Assembly: GCF_021789315.1 (NCBI RefSeq)
Contig: NZ_CP084561.1
Coordinates: forward strand, 4,850,134-4,914,133
Origin: Arthrobacter sp. FW305-BF8
GTDB taxonomy: Bacteria > Actinomycetota > Actinomycetes > Actinomycetales > Micrococcaceae
DNA: 64,000 nucleotides
Reading direction: 5' to 3'
The notes beneath the pieces were generated by a model, which was given only the letters and a program-made list of their open reading frames with translations, made no database searches and was not told where the DNA came from. Positions 6,895-15,060 of this stretch are shown in pieces. The translations under genes and the position numbers were made by a program. Each line of letters opens with the position of its first letter. Position 1 is the stretch's first letter.

Positions 6895-9246
6895 ATGGGC
6901 ACCGAACACCTTTCCGCAGGCTCCGCCAGCCGGGTGATCGAACTCGACGTCGAGGGCATGACCTGCGCGTCGTGCGTGAACCGGGTTGAAAAGAAGCTCG
7001 CCAAGCTTGACGGCGTCGAGGCCACCGTCAACCTCCCCCTGGAAACAGCGCACGTGACCGTCCCGGCCGGCATCACGGACCAACAGATCACAGACCAGGT
7101 AGCCTCCGCCGGCTACAAGGCGAGGATTAAAACGGTCATCGAGGAGGACCACGACCACACCGCGGCCGACGTCGCCCCGCATCACGAAGACCATATGGCG
7201 CACGGCGGCAGGGCATCAGAGCTGAAGCCGCGCCTGCTCGTCGCGGCGGTCCTGGCCGTGCCGGTGTTCCTCATCTCGATGTTCCCGGCTTTCCAGTTCC
7301 CCAACTGGGGCTGGGTGGCGGGCGCCCTGGCGCTGCCGGTGGTCAGCTGGGCTGCGTGGCCGTTCCACAAGGCGGCCGCCATCAACGCCCGCCACCTCGC
7401 CTCCACCATGGACACGCTGGTATCGCTCGGAGTCATCGCTGCCTACCTGTTTTCCGCCTGGCAACTCCTCGCCGATCCGCGCCTGACCGAACACCCCGGC
7501 ATGGAGCAGATGGGTGGCGCGGGTTCCGGCGGCCTGTACTTCGAGGTGGCCAGCGTGGTCACCACGTTCCTTCTGCTGGGCCGGTTCCTGGAGGCGAACG
7601 CCAAGGCGAAGGCCGGTGACGCGCTCAGGGCCCTCTTGGACCTGGGAGCCAAGGACGCCACCGTCCTGCAGGACGGCGCCGAGGTGAAGATCCCGGCAAG
7701 CCGGCTGGCTGTCGGGGACCTGATCGTGGTCCGCCCGGGCGAAAAGATCGCCACCGACGGCGTGGTGGTGGACGGCGCCTCGGCGGTGGATGCCTCCCTG
7801 GTCACCGGCGAATCAGTGCCGGTGGACGTGGGTCCGGGCAGCCATGTCACAGGTGCCACCATCAACACGTCCGGCCGGGTCCTGGTCCGGGCCACCCGTG
7901 TCGGCGCGGAAACCACCCTGGCCCAGATGGGGCGGCTCGTTTCCCAGGCGCAGACCGGAAAGGCACCCATCGCCCGGCTTGCGGACCGCATCAGCGCAGT
8001 ATTCGTGCCGGTGGTCCTGGCCATCGCCCTCCTCACATTCGCCGGCTGGCTGCTCGCCGCCGGACAGGACATCACCGGCCCGGAGCTCCGCGCCGCCTTC
8101 ACAGCCGCGGTGGCCGTGCTGGTCATCGCCTGCCCCTGCGCCCTTGGCCTGGCCACCCCCGTGGGCCTCCTCACCGGCACCGGCCGCGGTGCGCAGCTGG
8201 GCATTCTCATCAAGGGTCCGCAGGTCCTGGAAGACACCCGCACGGTGGACACCATCCTCCTGGACAAGACCGGAACCGTCACCAGCGGCCAGCTCTCCGT
8301 CGAGGCCACCGTGGCATTCGCCCCGTTCAGCGAGGCGGAAGTCCTGCGGCTGGCCGGTGCGGTCGAGTCGGCGTCGGAGCATCCGATCGCCGCCGCGATC
8401 GCCGCCGCCGCACGGTCCGCCGTGCCCGCCATGGGGCAGCCGTCGCACACCAGCCACAGCGGCAGGGAAGCGGACGACGACGCCGGCCTGCCCGCCGTCG
8501 TCGGCTTCCGGTCCGCACCCGGCGGCGGAGTGGTGGGCACCGTGGAGGGCCGGCTCGTGGTCGCCGGCCGGAGCGGGTGGCTACGGGACAACGGCGTGGA
8601 GCCCACGCCGGCACAGGACCAGGCGCTCCGCGCCGCCGAACAGTCCGGCGCCACAGCCATCTGGCTGGCGGTGGACGGCGAGGCTGCCGGCATCGTCGAA
8701 CTGCGGGATACGGTCAAGGCGGGATCGGCGGTGGCCGTCGCGCGGTTCAAGGCCCTGGGCCTGCGGCCCATGCTGCTCACCGGCGACAACACCGCCGTCG
8801 CAGCGCAGGTGGCCGCCGCCGTCGGAATCGCCGCGGACGATGTTTTCGCCGGCGTCCTGCCCGAAGGCAAGGTGGACGCAGTCCGCCGGCTGCAAGCCGG
8901 CGGCGCGACCGTGGCCATGGCGGGAGACGGCGTGAACGACGCCGCCGCCCTGGCGCAGGCCGATCTGGGCATCGCGATGGGCTCCGGCACAGACGTGGCG
9001 ATCGAAGCCGCCGACCTGACCGTGATGGGCAACGACCTGGGGCAGGTGGCCACCGCGATCGAGCTGTCCCGCCGCACCCTGGCCACCATCAAGACCAACC
9101 TGTTCTGGGCCTTCTTTTACAACGCGATGGGCATTCCCCTGGCGGCCCTCGGCCTGCTCAATCCGATGATCGCAGGGGTGGCCATGGCAGCGAGTTCCGT
9201 GCTGGTGGTGGCCAACTCGCTCAGGCTTCGCCGCTTCGGCAGGTAG
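6895..9246 (+). CDS. copA: Copper-exporting P1B-type ATPase CopA
   Basis: A 783-residue P1B ATPase of the plasma membrane that exports Cu(I). An N-terminal HMA domain carries MTCASC (residues 22-27). About eight transmembrane segments surround the CPC ion site (IACPCALGLATP). The phosphorylation motif DKTGTVTSG, the nucleotide-domain SEHPIAAAI and the hinge GDGVNDAAAL are all intact. A His-rich linker (EEDHDHTAADVAPHHEDHMAHGG, residues about 82-103) between the HMA domain and the first helix is a plausible additional metal-binding element. It is the last gene of the csoR operon, 60 bases after copZ. Confidence 0.95.
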   Translation: MGTEHLSAGSASRVIELDVEGMTCASCVNRVEKKLAKLDGVEATVNLPLETAHVTVPAGITDQQITDQVASAGYKARIKTVIEEDHDHTAADVAPHHEDHMAHGGRASELKPRLLVAAVLAVPVFLISMFPAFQFPNWGWVAGALALPVVSWAAWPFHKAAAINARHLASTMDTLVSLGVIAAYLFSAWQLLADPRLTEHPGMEQMGGAGSGGLYFEVASVVTTFLLLGRFLEANAKAKAGDALRALLDLGAKDATVLQDGAEVKIPASRLAVGDLIVVRPGEKIATDGVVVDGASAVDASLVTGESVPVDVGPGSHVTGATINTSGRVLVRATRVGAETTLAQMGRLVSQAQTGKAPIARLADRISAVFVPVVLAIALLTFAGWLLAAGQDITGPELRAAFTAAVAVLVIACPCALGLATPVGLLTGTGRGAQLGILIKGPQVLEDTRTVDTILLDKTGTVTSGQLSVEATVAFAPFSEAEVLRLAGAVESASEHPIAAAIAAAARSAVPAMGQPSHTSHSGREADDDAGLPAVVGFRSAPGGGVVGTVEGRLVVAGRSGWLRDNGVEPTPAQDQALRAAEQSGATAIWLAVDGEAAGIVELRDTVKAGSAVAVARFKALGLRPMLLTGDNTAVAAQVAAAVGIAADDVFAGVLPEGKVDAVRRLQAGGATVAMAGDGVNDAAALAQADLGIAMGSGTDVAIEAADLTVMGNDLGQVATAIELSRRTLATIKTNLFWAFFYNAMGIPLAALGLLNPMIAGVAMAASSVLVVANSLRLRRFGR

Positions 9247-9256
9247 TGCCCCGGAC

Positions 9257-9529
9257 CTAGGCGGTACCGAAGCGGATGGCCGAGCGGGCCTTCGCCTTGG
9301 CGGCCTCCTCGTCGCGGTCCTTCGCGGGAGCGTGGGTAACGAGGGCGTCGAGCAGGTGCTGGGTCACGTGGGCTATCTCGTGCACGGCGCGCTCGAACGC
9401 CTCCTCATTCGCCTTCGACGGCTTGGTACTGCCGCTCACCTTGCGCACGTACTGCAGCGCTGCGGCGTGGATCTCCTCGGACGTAGCGTGCGGTTCGTAG
9501 TTGTGGAGGGTACGGATATTCCGGCACAT
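9257..9529 (-). CDS. DUF2277 family protein
   Basis: A 90-residue protein starting MCRNIRTLHNYEPHATSEEI, the hallmark N-terminus of DUF2277. It is helical, with a His-rich middle (HEIAHVTQHLLDALVTHA) and a basic C-terminus. Function is unknown; the conserved Cys2 and early His suggest metal binding, which is inference. It converges on copA with a 10-base gap. The 9530-9740 gap upstream holds a GC hairpin (9572-9590, GCCCCGC / GCGGGGC) of uncertain role. Confidence 0.85.
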   Translation of the reverse strand: MCRNIRTLHNYEPHATSEEIHAAALQYVRKVSGSTKPSKANEEAFERAVHEIAHVTQHLLDALVTHAPAKDRDEEAAKAKARSAIRFGTA

Positions 9530-9740
9530 ACCCCCATGCTAGGCTCTGGAGCGCCCAGGATCGACCCTTTCGCCCCGCTTCGGGCGGGGCAAGTGCCTAT
9601 GGGGAGAACTCCATGGGGAGCGCTGCCCATCGACCCCGTTCTGGGCTAAGGATAGGTTTGAGGCAATGGATCTTCCGGACGAGCCGGAGGCCACGGGGGA
9701 TGCCGAGTGGATCGGGTCCGTTGATTAAAGGAGATACGTC

Positions 9741-10007
9741 ATGGCTTTGTTGGGTGCAGATGTTGAAGCGCTGCGGAACCTGGGCACCAGGCTCACGGCT
9801 GGTTCGAATGACATCCAGAACCAGAAGAACCAGCTGAACAATCAGCTCGACGGCGTCGACTGGAGGGGCCCGGACGCTGACCGGTTCCGTGACGACTGGA
9901 GGAGCAACCACCTTCCGGCCCTCGAGAGGGTGGCACGCGCCCTGGAAGAGGCGGGCCAGCAGGCAACCCGCAACGCCCAGCAGCAGACTGAAGCTTCCCA
10001 GGGCTAG
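9741..10007 (+). CDS. WXG100-family (ESAT-6-like) protein
   Basis: An 88-residue all-helical protein. The turn between the two helices is DWRGPDADRFRDDW, a W-x-G motif at the usual mid-protein position, and the C-terminus is Gln-rich (QQATRNAQQQTEASQG). The ATG has the strong site AAAGGAGATACGTC. WXG100 proteins are normally substrates of type VII (ESX/Ess) secretion, but no EccC/EssC ATPase, toxin or second WXG100 gene is adjacent, so this is an orphan copy. Confidence 0.88.
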   Translation: MALLGADVEALRNLGTRLTAGSNDIQNQKNQLNNQLDGVDWRGPDADRFRDDWRSNHLPALERVARALEEAGQQATRNAQQQTEASQG

Positions 10008-10021
10008 ACCGGTAACGCACG

Positions 10022-10054
10022 GGAGGGCCGGACGCAGCATGCGTCCGGCCCTCC
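10022..10054. terminator. Long perfect hairpin between convergent genes
   Basis: GGAGGGCCGGACGCA (10022-10036) and its complement (10040-10054) form a 15-bp stem with a 3-base loop. It sits 15 bases after the WXG100 stop and 37 bases before the stop of the convergent EamA gene. The following T-run is short (ATTTAAG), so it probably acts as a bidirectional terminator. Confidence 0.75.
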
Positions 10055-10090
10055 GGCATTTAAGCGGTTAGCTACTGAACTTTTGAAGAC

Positions 10091-11161
10091 TCAGGGGACG
10101 GGTTCGACGTCGTTCGCGTGGTCAAGCGGTCCGTTCACCTTTGCTTGGTCGCCCGCTTTGGCTCCCCGGAGCTCATCCAGCCGGACGAACAAGACCCCGC
10201 CGACAATCAGCACGCCGCCGAGGAGCTGGATGGGGCCGGGCAGTTCACCAAGCAACAGCCAGGCCCAGATCACGGCGAACAGGACCTCAGTGAGGGAAAT
10301 GAACGAGGCCACTTTGGACCCGAGTGCGCGCGCCGCCACGATTCCTGAGACGTAGGCCAGCACGGTGGCCAGCAGCACGAGTCCGCCCAGCGGAACCCAC
10401 CAGGGGGTTGTCCACGGACCGAGCTCAGTGTCGGCCGTGCTGATGGCCATGGGCAGGAGTCCCGTGGCTGCCGTCAGCCACATAACCGCTGCCCCCACCA
10501 GAAGCCCGCCCGACGCCAGAACGATGGGCGGCAGGGTGTCATTCTGCTTGGCCGTGATGAAGAAGTACATGGCCAGGCAGACGGCAGCGGCGAGGCCCCA
10601 GAACACACCGACGGCGTCGACCTTTACCGAGCCGGTGAGGTCCAGCACGAGGATAAGGCCGCCCAGGGACAGCAGCGTCCCCGCAATTGTCAGGGGGCGG
10701 GGCCGCTTCCGGCTGGCCACCCAGAGCCACAGGACGATCAACACCGGAGCGAGGTATTCGAGCAGGAGGGCCACACCAACGGACAGCCGGGCCACGGCGT
10801 TGAAGTAGAACAGCTGGCAGGCAGCCACACCGATCAGGCCAAACAGCACGATCGTGACCCAGTTGGACGGCAGCTGGCTCCAGCGCCCGCGAAGCGCCAG
10901 GACAGCAGGGATTGCAAGGATGAGTGCGGCCGCTGTCAGCCGGGCCGTGACGGCTGCCCCGGGTGTCCAGCCGGTTTCCAGGAGTGATTTGGCAAAGGAG
11001 CCGGAGAGCCCGAAGACGGCTGACGAAAAGAGGGCGATGCCCAGTCCTGACGCAAGGAAGCCGGAGGCCTCTGGCGAGGCCCCGGCCGCGGCGGGAGCCG
11101 TGGCCGTAGCCGTAGCCGGAGAAATCAGCGCTGTGTTGGCGCGGCGGATCGGTGCGGACAC
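10091..11161 (-). CDS. EamA/RhaT-family drug/metabolite exporter
   Basis: A 356-residue integral membrane protein with about ten transmembrane segments forming two five-helix EamA repeats; the repeat signatures are seen at LFYFNAVARLSVGVALLLEYLAPVLIVL and SLTEVLFAVIWAWLLLGELP. An Ala/Thr-rich cytoplasmic leader of about 35 residues precedes the first helix. The start is a GTG at 11161 with GGGAG about 6 bases upstream. Substrate cannot be predicted. It is divergent from the CGNR regulator gene, with 70 bases between, so the two may share control. Confidence 0.87.
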   Translation of the reverse strand: MSAPIRRANTALISPATATATAPAAAGASPEASGFLASGLGIALFSSAVFGLSGSFAKSLLETGWTPGAAVTARLTAAALILAIPAVLALRGRWSQLPSNWVTIVLFGLIGVAACQLFYFNAVARLSVGVALLLEYLAPVLIVLWLWVASRKRPRPLTIAGTLLSLGGLILVLDLTGSVKVDAVGVFWGLAAAVCLAMYFFITAKQNDTLPPIVLASGGLLVGAAVMWLTAATGLLPMAISTADTELGPWTTPWWVPLGGLVLLATVLAYVSGIVAARALGSKVASFISLTEVLFAVIWAWLLLGELPGPIQLLGGVLIVGGVLFVRLDELRGAKAGDQAKVNGPLDHANDVEPVP

Positions 11162-11231
11162 GGAGGTCTCCCGTCAGGAGTAAAGTGGGGTATTGGTCCT
11201 GACACTACGCCCCGCACCGTAAGGAGTCAAG

Positions 11232-11777
11232 GTGGTTTTTGCCCCTGACACAGAACTCTCACTGCGCTTCGTGGTGAACCTCATCAACTCTGCCGCCAAC
11301 GGCGGGGAAAGCCTGGCCACGGTGGAGGACCTCGACGAGTTCCTCCGGCAGGAGGGCTTTATCGGCTCCCGCACCCACGACGCCGCCGAACTGGCCGCCG
11401 TCCACGCACTCCGCTCAGAACTGACAGCTTTATGGACCGCGGACGAGGATGCAGCCGTGGCCACTGTGAACCGGCTCCTGCGGGAAGCCCACGCACTCCC
11501 CCAACTCCTCAAGCACGACCAGTGGGACTGGCACCTGCATGCCACCACGCACGATGCCCCGCTGGCGGACAGGCTAGGCACCGAAGCCGCCATGGCGCTG
11601 GTGGACGTGATCCGCAGCAAGGAGATGGACCGCATGCTCGTGTGCGCGGCCGATGACTGCGACGCGGCGGTCCTTGACCTCAGCCGCAACCGGTCCAAGC
11701 GGTACTGCGACACCGGAAACTGCGCCAACCGCGCGCACGTCGCGGCCTACCGTGCGCGCCGCGCCACCGGGGAGTAA
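11232..11777 (+). CDS. CGNR zinc-finger / ABATE-domain regulator
   Basis: A 181-residue protein. The N-terminal ABATE-like domain starts LSLRFVVNLINSAANGGE, and the C-terminal zinc finger is CAADDC-x12-KRYCDTGNCANR (four Cys plus the CGNR-like CANR), followed by the basic AYRARR. These are putative transcription regulators. The GTG start at 11232 has AAGGAG six bases upstream. Its divergence from the EamA exporter suggests it may regulate that gene, which is inference from position only. Confidence 0.87.
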   Translation: MVFAPDTELSLRFVVNLINSAANGGESLATVEDLDEFLRQEGFIGSRTHDAAELAAVHALRSELTALWTADEDAAVATVNRLLREAHALPQLLKHDQWDWHLHATTHDAPLADRLGTEAAMALVDVIRSKEMDRMLVCAADDCDAAVLDLSRNRSKRYCDTGNCANRAHVAAYRARRATGE

Positions 11778-11798
11778 GGCCCGCCGGGGGGAAGGGCG

Positions 11799-12206
11799 CT
11801 AGGAGGCCCCGCCGTCGGGCCCGGGCTCACCGGTTCCGGCCGTACCGGCACCCGGGGCATCCGGACGGCGCTGGGTTCCCTCACTCTGGGCTCCCTGAGT
11901 CCCGTGGCCGCCATGTCCCGGGGAGGACCTCCGGGCCGAGCTCAGGTTCACGCCGGAGCCTTTACCCAGGTGCGCGGCGTTGTCCTTGTAGCTCATGGAC
12001 AGCATCGCCGCGATGACGAGGGTGACAATGAAGGCGATGCCGGCGGCAATGAAGGCCAGGTCAAACCGCGGCGACCGGGCGCTGCCGCCGGAGGCAAAGA
12101 TCAGCACCGCGAAGAACGCCACCACAGCCCAGAAGGCGGAGAACATCAGGGGTCCCTTGACCGAGGTCCGCAGATTGCGCGGTTCTCCTGGTTTCTGGTG
12201 TGCCAA
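11799..12206 (-). CDS. Two-helix membrane protein with Gly/Pro-rich tail
   Basis: A 135-residue protein with two transmembrane helices (LMFSAFWAVVAFFAVLIFASG and LAFIAAGIAFIVTLVIAAML) and a disordered C-terminal half rich in Gly, Ser and Pro (GHGGHGTQGAQSEGTQ). The N-terminus MAHQKPGEPRNLRTSVKG is basic. No family is recognised. It converges on the CGNR gene with about 20 bases between, and lies downstream of another membrane protein gene on the same strand. Confidence 0.65.
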   Translation of the reverse strand: MAHQKPGEPRNLRTSVKGPLMFSAFWAVVAFFAVLIFASGGSARSPRFDLAFIAAGIAFIVTLVIAAMLSMSYKDNAAHLGKGSGVNLSSARRSSPGHGGHGTQGAQSEGTQRRPDAPGAGTAGTGEPGPDGGAS

Positions 12207-12290
12207 GGTGATTCCTCCCGTGCGGGCGGCGCGATGCGGCCTGCCCGCTGTGCTGTGTGCTGGTCTTGAAGGTATTGGTAGCCAAAGGCT

Positions 12291-12309
12291 GTTCTACAAG
12301 GAGTAGAAC
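12291..12309. repeat. Inverted repeat GTTCTAC-N5-GTAGAAC
   Basis: A perfect 7-bp inverted repeat with a 5-base spacer lies between two minus-strand membrane protein genes, 82 bases upstream of the 12206 start. Its size and symmetry fit a regulator operator for the downstream gene; it lacks a T-tract, so it is a poor terminator. Confidence 0.45.
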
Positions 12310-12317
12310 CCTTGGTA

Positions 12318-12911
12318 CTAGTTTACGGCCTTTGACGCGGCCGCCCGCGCATCATGCCGGAGCGAGAGGCCTGCCAGAATCCAGAGCACGCCCGAGATGA
12401 TGGCGCCGCCGCCCGCAACGCCCAGCAGCGCGTGCGGACCAAGCCCCACAAAGAACGGAAGGGTGCCGGCCGTGCCCAGCCCGATGATTCCCGATGCCAG
12501 CCAGTCGCGGGCCAAGACATGCCGCCCACGGAACCTGATGCCCAGGTACAGTTCGGCCCCCGACGCCACGGCCAGCCCCACAGCGCCAACGACGGCGAAC
12601 ACCAGGCTGCCCTGCAGGAACAGCAGGGCCACGCCGGCGCCGGTCAGGGCAGCTCCCGCGGCGGAGAGAATGCGGCCGGCAGGCGCCTCGCGGCGGAACC
12701 CGGTCAGCGGAATGCCCCACAGCAGGATCAGGCCGGTGGCCAGCAGGTACGCCCCGCCCGCGAGCGACATCCCGGTCGCCGAAGGCGCAGCCCAGAACAC
12801 GGTCACGGCACCAAACGCCAGTGCGGCGGCGGCCCGGAGCAGGGCGGGTTTCCACAGCTCCGCCGGAGGGGAAGGCACGTCGGATTCAGCAGGGGCAGCG
12901 GGGGAAGTCAC
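12318..12911 (-). CDS. Multi-pass membrane protein, uncharacterised
   Basis: A 197-residue protein with about six transmembrane helices after a Pro-rich cytoplasmic leader (MTSPAAPAESDVPSPPAELWKP is the first part). The helices are rich in Ala and Gly and arranged as three hairpins (AYLLATGLILLWGI, VALLFLQGSLVFAVVGAVGL and GGGAIISGVLWILAGL). The organisation resembles HdeD/DUF308-like proteins, but no diagnostic motif is seen. It may be co-transcribed with the MATE exporter (48-base gap). Confidence 0.65.
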   Translation of the reverse strand: MTSPAAPAESDVPSPPAELWKPALLRAAAALAFGAVTVFWAAPSATGMSLAGGAYLLATGLILLWGIPLTGFRREAPAGRILSAAGAALTGAGVALLFLQGSLVFAVVGAVGLAVASGAELYLGIRFRGRHVLARDWLASGIIGLGTAGTLPFFVGLGPHALLGVAGGGAIISGVLWILAGLSLRHDARAAASKAVN

Positions 12912-12959
12912 CGCTCCAGTTTAGTGCGTCGGCCTGAACCGGCGAATCCGGGCCGCAGG

Positions 12960-14315
12960 CTACGAGCCGAGCACCATCCAGCGGTCTGTCCTGGCCCGCA
13001 GCCCCAGGGTCAGGCCGCGTGCGCACATGTAGCCCAGCGAAAAGGCCACCCACACCCAAACGAGCGCCGCCGCGCCGCCGGCCCCGGCGAGCGGCACCGC
13101 CAGCAGCAGCGGAAGGTACACAGCAAGATTTACGACGCCGGCAATCGCCAGATACTTCGCGTCGCCGGCCCCGATCAGCACCCCGTCGAGGACGAACACG
13201 TACCCTGCCAGGGGCTGGCCCGCGGCCAGTACCAACAGTGCCGCGGTCAGGACCGACTGGACGCCGGCGTCGGGCGTGAAGAGGGCCCCGGCGAAAGGCG
13301 CCGCCACGGCGAGCAGCACGCCGGTGGCCACACCAAAGCCGATACCCCAGCGGATCATGGTCCGGGTCATGATGCGCGCCTTGCCGGGGTTGGAGGCTCC
13401 CAACTCCTTGCCGATCAGCGCCTGTGCGGCGATGGCCAGGGCGTCCAGTGCGAAGGCGAGGAAGGTGAAGACTGTCATGGCGAGCTGATGGGCAGCCAGG
13501 TTCACTGCACCCTGGGCCGTGACCACGAGCACGGTGGCGAGGATGGCGATGCGGAGGCTCAGGGTGCGCAGCATGAGCCAGGAGCCCACCCTGGTCATGG
13601 CCCGGATCCCGTGCCAGTCGGGCAGCAGGCTGACACCGTGGTGACGGGCGTTGCGCTGCACCATCACCAGATACACCGCGGCCATGGCCCACTGCGCGAT
13701 GCTGGTTCCCACCGCAGACCCGACGACGGACAGCCCGAGGCCGTAGACCAGCACCAAATTCAGCACGATGTTCAGCGTGAATCCCGCCGTGGCAACCACC
13801 AATGGTGTCCGGGTGTCCTGCAGCCCCCTTAGCACGCCCGTACCGGCGAAGATCAGCAGCATCGCGACCAGCCCGGGCATGGACCACCGCAGGTAGTCGA
13901 CGGCGAAGGTGCGGATTTCCGGGCTCGGCCCCATGAGCCCGATCAGCGGCTCGGCGGCGAGGAAGCCGGCCAGCGCCAACGCAGTCCCGAGTAGCAAGGC
14001 CAGCCAGACGCCGTCGCGCCCGGCGGCAAGTGCCCTTCCGATCTGGCCATCCCCCACTGCCCGCGCCACGGCAGGGGTGGTGGAGTACGCCAAGAAGACC
14101 ATCAGCCCTACCGCGGTATGCAGCACCGCCGAGGCCAGCCCCACGCCGGCCAGCTGGGCAACACCCAGGTGCCCCACAATGGCCGAGTCGGCCAGCAGAA
14201 AGAGCGGTTCGGCAATCAGCGCGCCGAAGGCAGGAACGGCAAGCCGGAGGATTTCCCGGCCGTGGCTGTCGGGCTTTGGGGTGGAAACGGCGGCGGAAGG
14301 CGATGGGGGCACCAT
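12960..14315 (-). CDS. MATE-family efflux transporter (DinF-like)
   Basis: A 451-residue protein with about twelve transmembrane helices in two MATE halves. The N-terminal half begins LRLAVPAFGALIAEPLFLLADSAIVGHLG, closely matching the DinF branch of the family. The second half starts with RTLSLRIAILATVLVVTAQGAVNLAAHQLAM. MATE proteins export cationic compounds in exchange for H+ or Na+; the substrate here is unknown. The start ATG/GTG region at 14315 has no strong ribosome site. Confidence 0.9.
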   Translation of the reverse strand: MVPPSPSAAVSTPKPDSHGREILRLAVPAFGALIAEPLFLLADSAIVGHLGVAQLAGVGLASAVLHTAVGLMVFLAYSTTPAVARAVGDGQIGRALAAGRDGVWLALLLGTALALAGFLAAEPLIGLMGPSPEIRTFAVDYLRWSMPGLVAMLLIFAGTGVLRGLQDTRTPLVVATAGFTLNIVLNLVLVYGLGLSVVGSAVGTSIAQWAMAAVYLVMVQRNARHHGVSLLPDWHGIRAMTRVGSWLMLRTLSLRIAILATVLVVTAQGAVNLAAHQLAMTVFTFLAFALDALAIAAQALIGKELGASNPGKARIMTRTMIRWGIGFGVATGVLLAVAAPFAGALFTPDAGVQSVLTAALLVLAAGQPLAGYVFVLDGVLIGAGDAKYLAIAGVVNLAVYLPLLLAVPLAGAGGAAALVWVWVAFSLGYMCARGLTLGLRARTDRWMVLGS

Positions 14316-14356
14316 CTCAGCCTAGCCGCCGAAAAAAAGATAAACGTGACACATTA

Positions 14357-14370
14357 GTTGACACTTCAAC
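14357..14370. promoter_or_regulatory. Candidate operator GTTGA-N4-TCAAC upstream of doxX-like gene
   Basis: GTTGACACTTCAAC is an inverted repeat with 5-bp arms in an AT-rich patch between the divergent MATE and DoxX genes. It overlaps TTGACA (14358-14363), a possible -35 element for the DoxX gene. The arrangement resembles the operators of MarR/HxlR regulators of DoxX-type genes, but no regulator is adjacent. Confidence 0.4.
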
Positions 14371-14469
14371 AAAACTTCGGGACAGTGGAAGGGAAGCATC
14401 GCCGGACGCGCTCCGGACCGCGTGCCCAAAAGAGACAACCCCCAATCGAACCGAACGGTGAGAATCTCC

Positions 14470-14904
14470 ATGAACCAGTCCACCCAGACCACCACAGCCC
14501 TGACGATCCTGCGAGTCATCACGGGATTCCTCTTCGCCGCGCACGGCTGGCAGAAGTTCAGCGAGTTCACCATCGCCGGGACGCAGGCATCCTTCACCAA
14601 GATGGGGGTTCCGGCCGCTGAGGTCGCCGCCCCGGTCGTCGCCACCCTGGAGCTCGTGGGCGGCATCGCCCTCATCCTCGGCGTGCTGACACGCGTCTTC
14701 GCCGCCCTGCTCGCCCTGGACATGCTCGGCGCCCTCTTCCTGGTCCACGCCTCGGCCGGAGTCTTCGTCGCCGACGGCGGCTACGAGCTGGTTCTCCTGC
14801 TCGCAGCCGCGGCAGCGGCCATCGCCCTCGCAGGAGCTGGCCGCCTCTCGGCGGACGCAGCCCTGTTCGGCCGCAGCAACTCCAAGCTCAAGGTTCTCGC
14901 GTAA
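14470..14904 (+). CDS. DoxX-family membrane protein
   Basis: A 144-residue protein with four transmembrane helices. The first helix TALTILRVITGFLFAAHGWQK carries the family hallmark R-x3-G-x3-hGWqK, and the second contains LELVGGIALILGVLTR. DoxX-like proteins sit in the membrane and are often linked to oxidative stress; the precise reaction is unknown. The ATG at 14470 (MNQSTQTT) is chosen over upstream in-frame starts because the leader before it is not membrane-like and GTGAGAA lies just upstream. Confidence 0.87.
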   Translation: MNQSTQTTTALTILRVITGFLFAAHGWQKFSEFTIAGTQASFTKMGVPAAEVAAPVVATLELVGGIALILGVLTRVFAALLALDMLGALFLVHASAGVFVADGGYELVLLLAAAAAAIALAGAGRLSADAALFGRSNSKLKVLA

Positions 14905-14952
14905 CCTTCCCTGAACGAGTCACCGCTCCAGAGCGGTGACTGTTAGGAAGCG

Positions 14953-15007
14953 ACGACGGCGGCCGCTCCCGGCACTTCGGTGCACGGTGGGCGGCCGCCG
15001 TCGTTTT
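14953..15007 (+). terminator. Rho-independent terminator after doxX-like gene
   Basis: ACGACGGCGGCCGC (14953-14966) pairs with GCGGCCGCCGTCGT (14991-15004), followed by TTTT. A second hairpin, GTCACCGCTC / GAGCGGTGAC (14919-14940), lies just before it. Together they separate DoxX from the convergent aztD-like gene. Confidence 0.85.
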
Positions 15008-15060
15008 GCTGTTAATTGCGCTTTCTTGTCGGGTTGTTCTTGGTTCAGCCGCTCAGTTGG

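Noticed and set aside
7443..9098. A 551-codon minus-strand frame opposite copA
   Set aside because: Ser/Thr/Ala/Pro-rich shadow of copA with no motif.
9572..9590. GCCCCGC / GCGGGGC hairpin upstream of the WXG100 gene
   Set aside because: It lacks a T-run and lies between divergent genes, so it is not called as a terminator; it may be chance in GC-rich DNA.
12354..13832. A 492-codon plus-strand frame opposite the MATE exporter and its neighbour
   Set aside because: It is antisense to two convincing membrane protein genes, has extreme Gln/Arg/Gly/His composition and arises from high GC at the third codon position.
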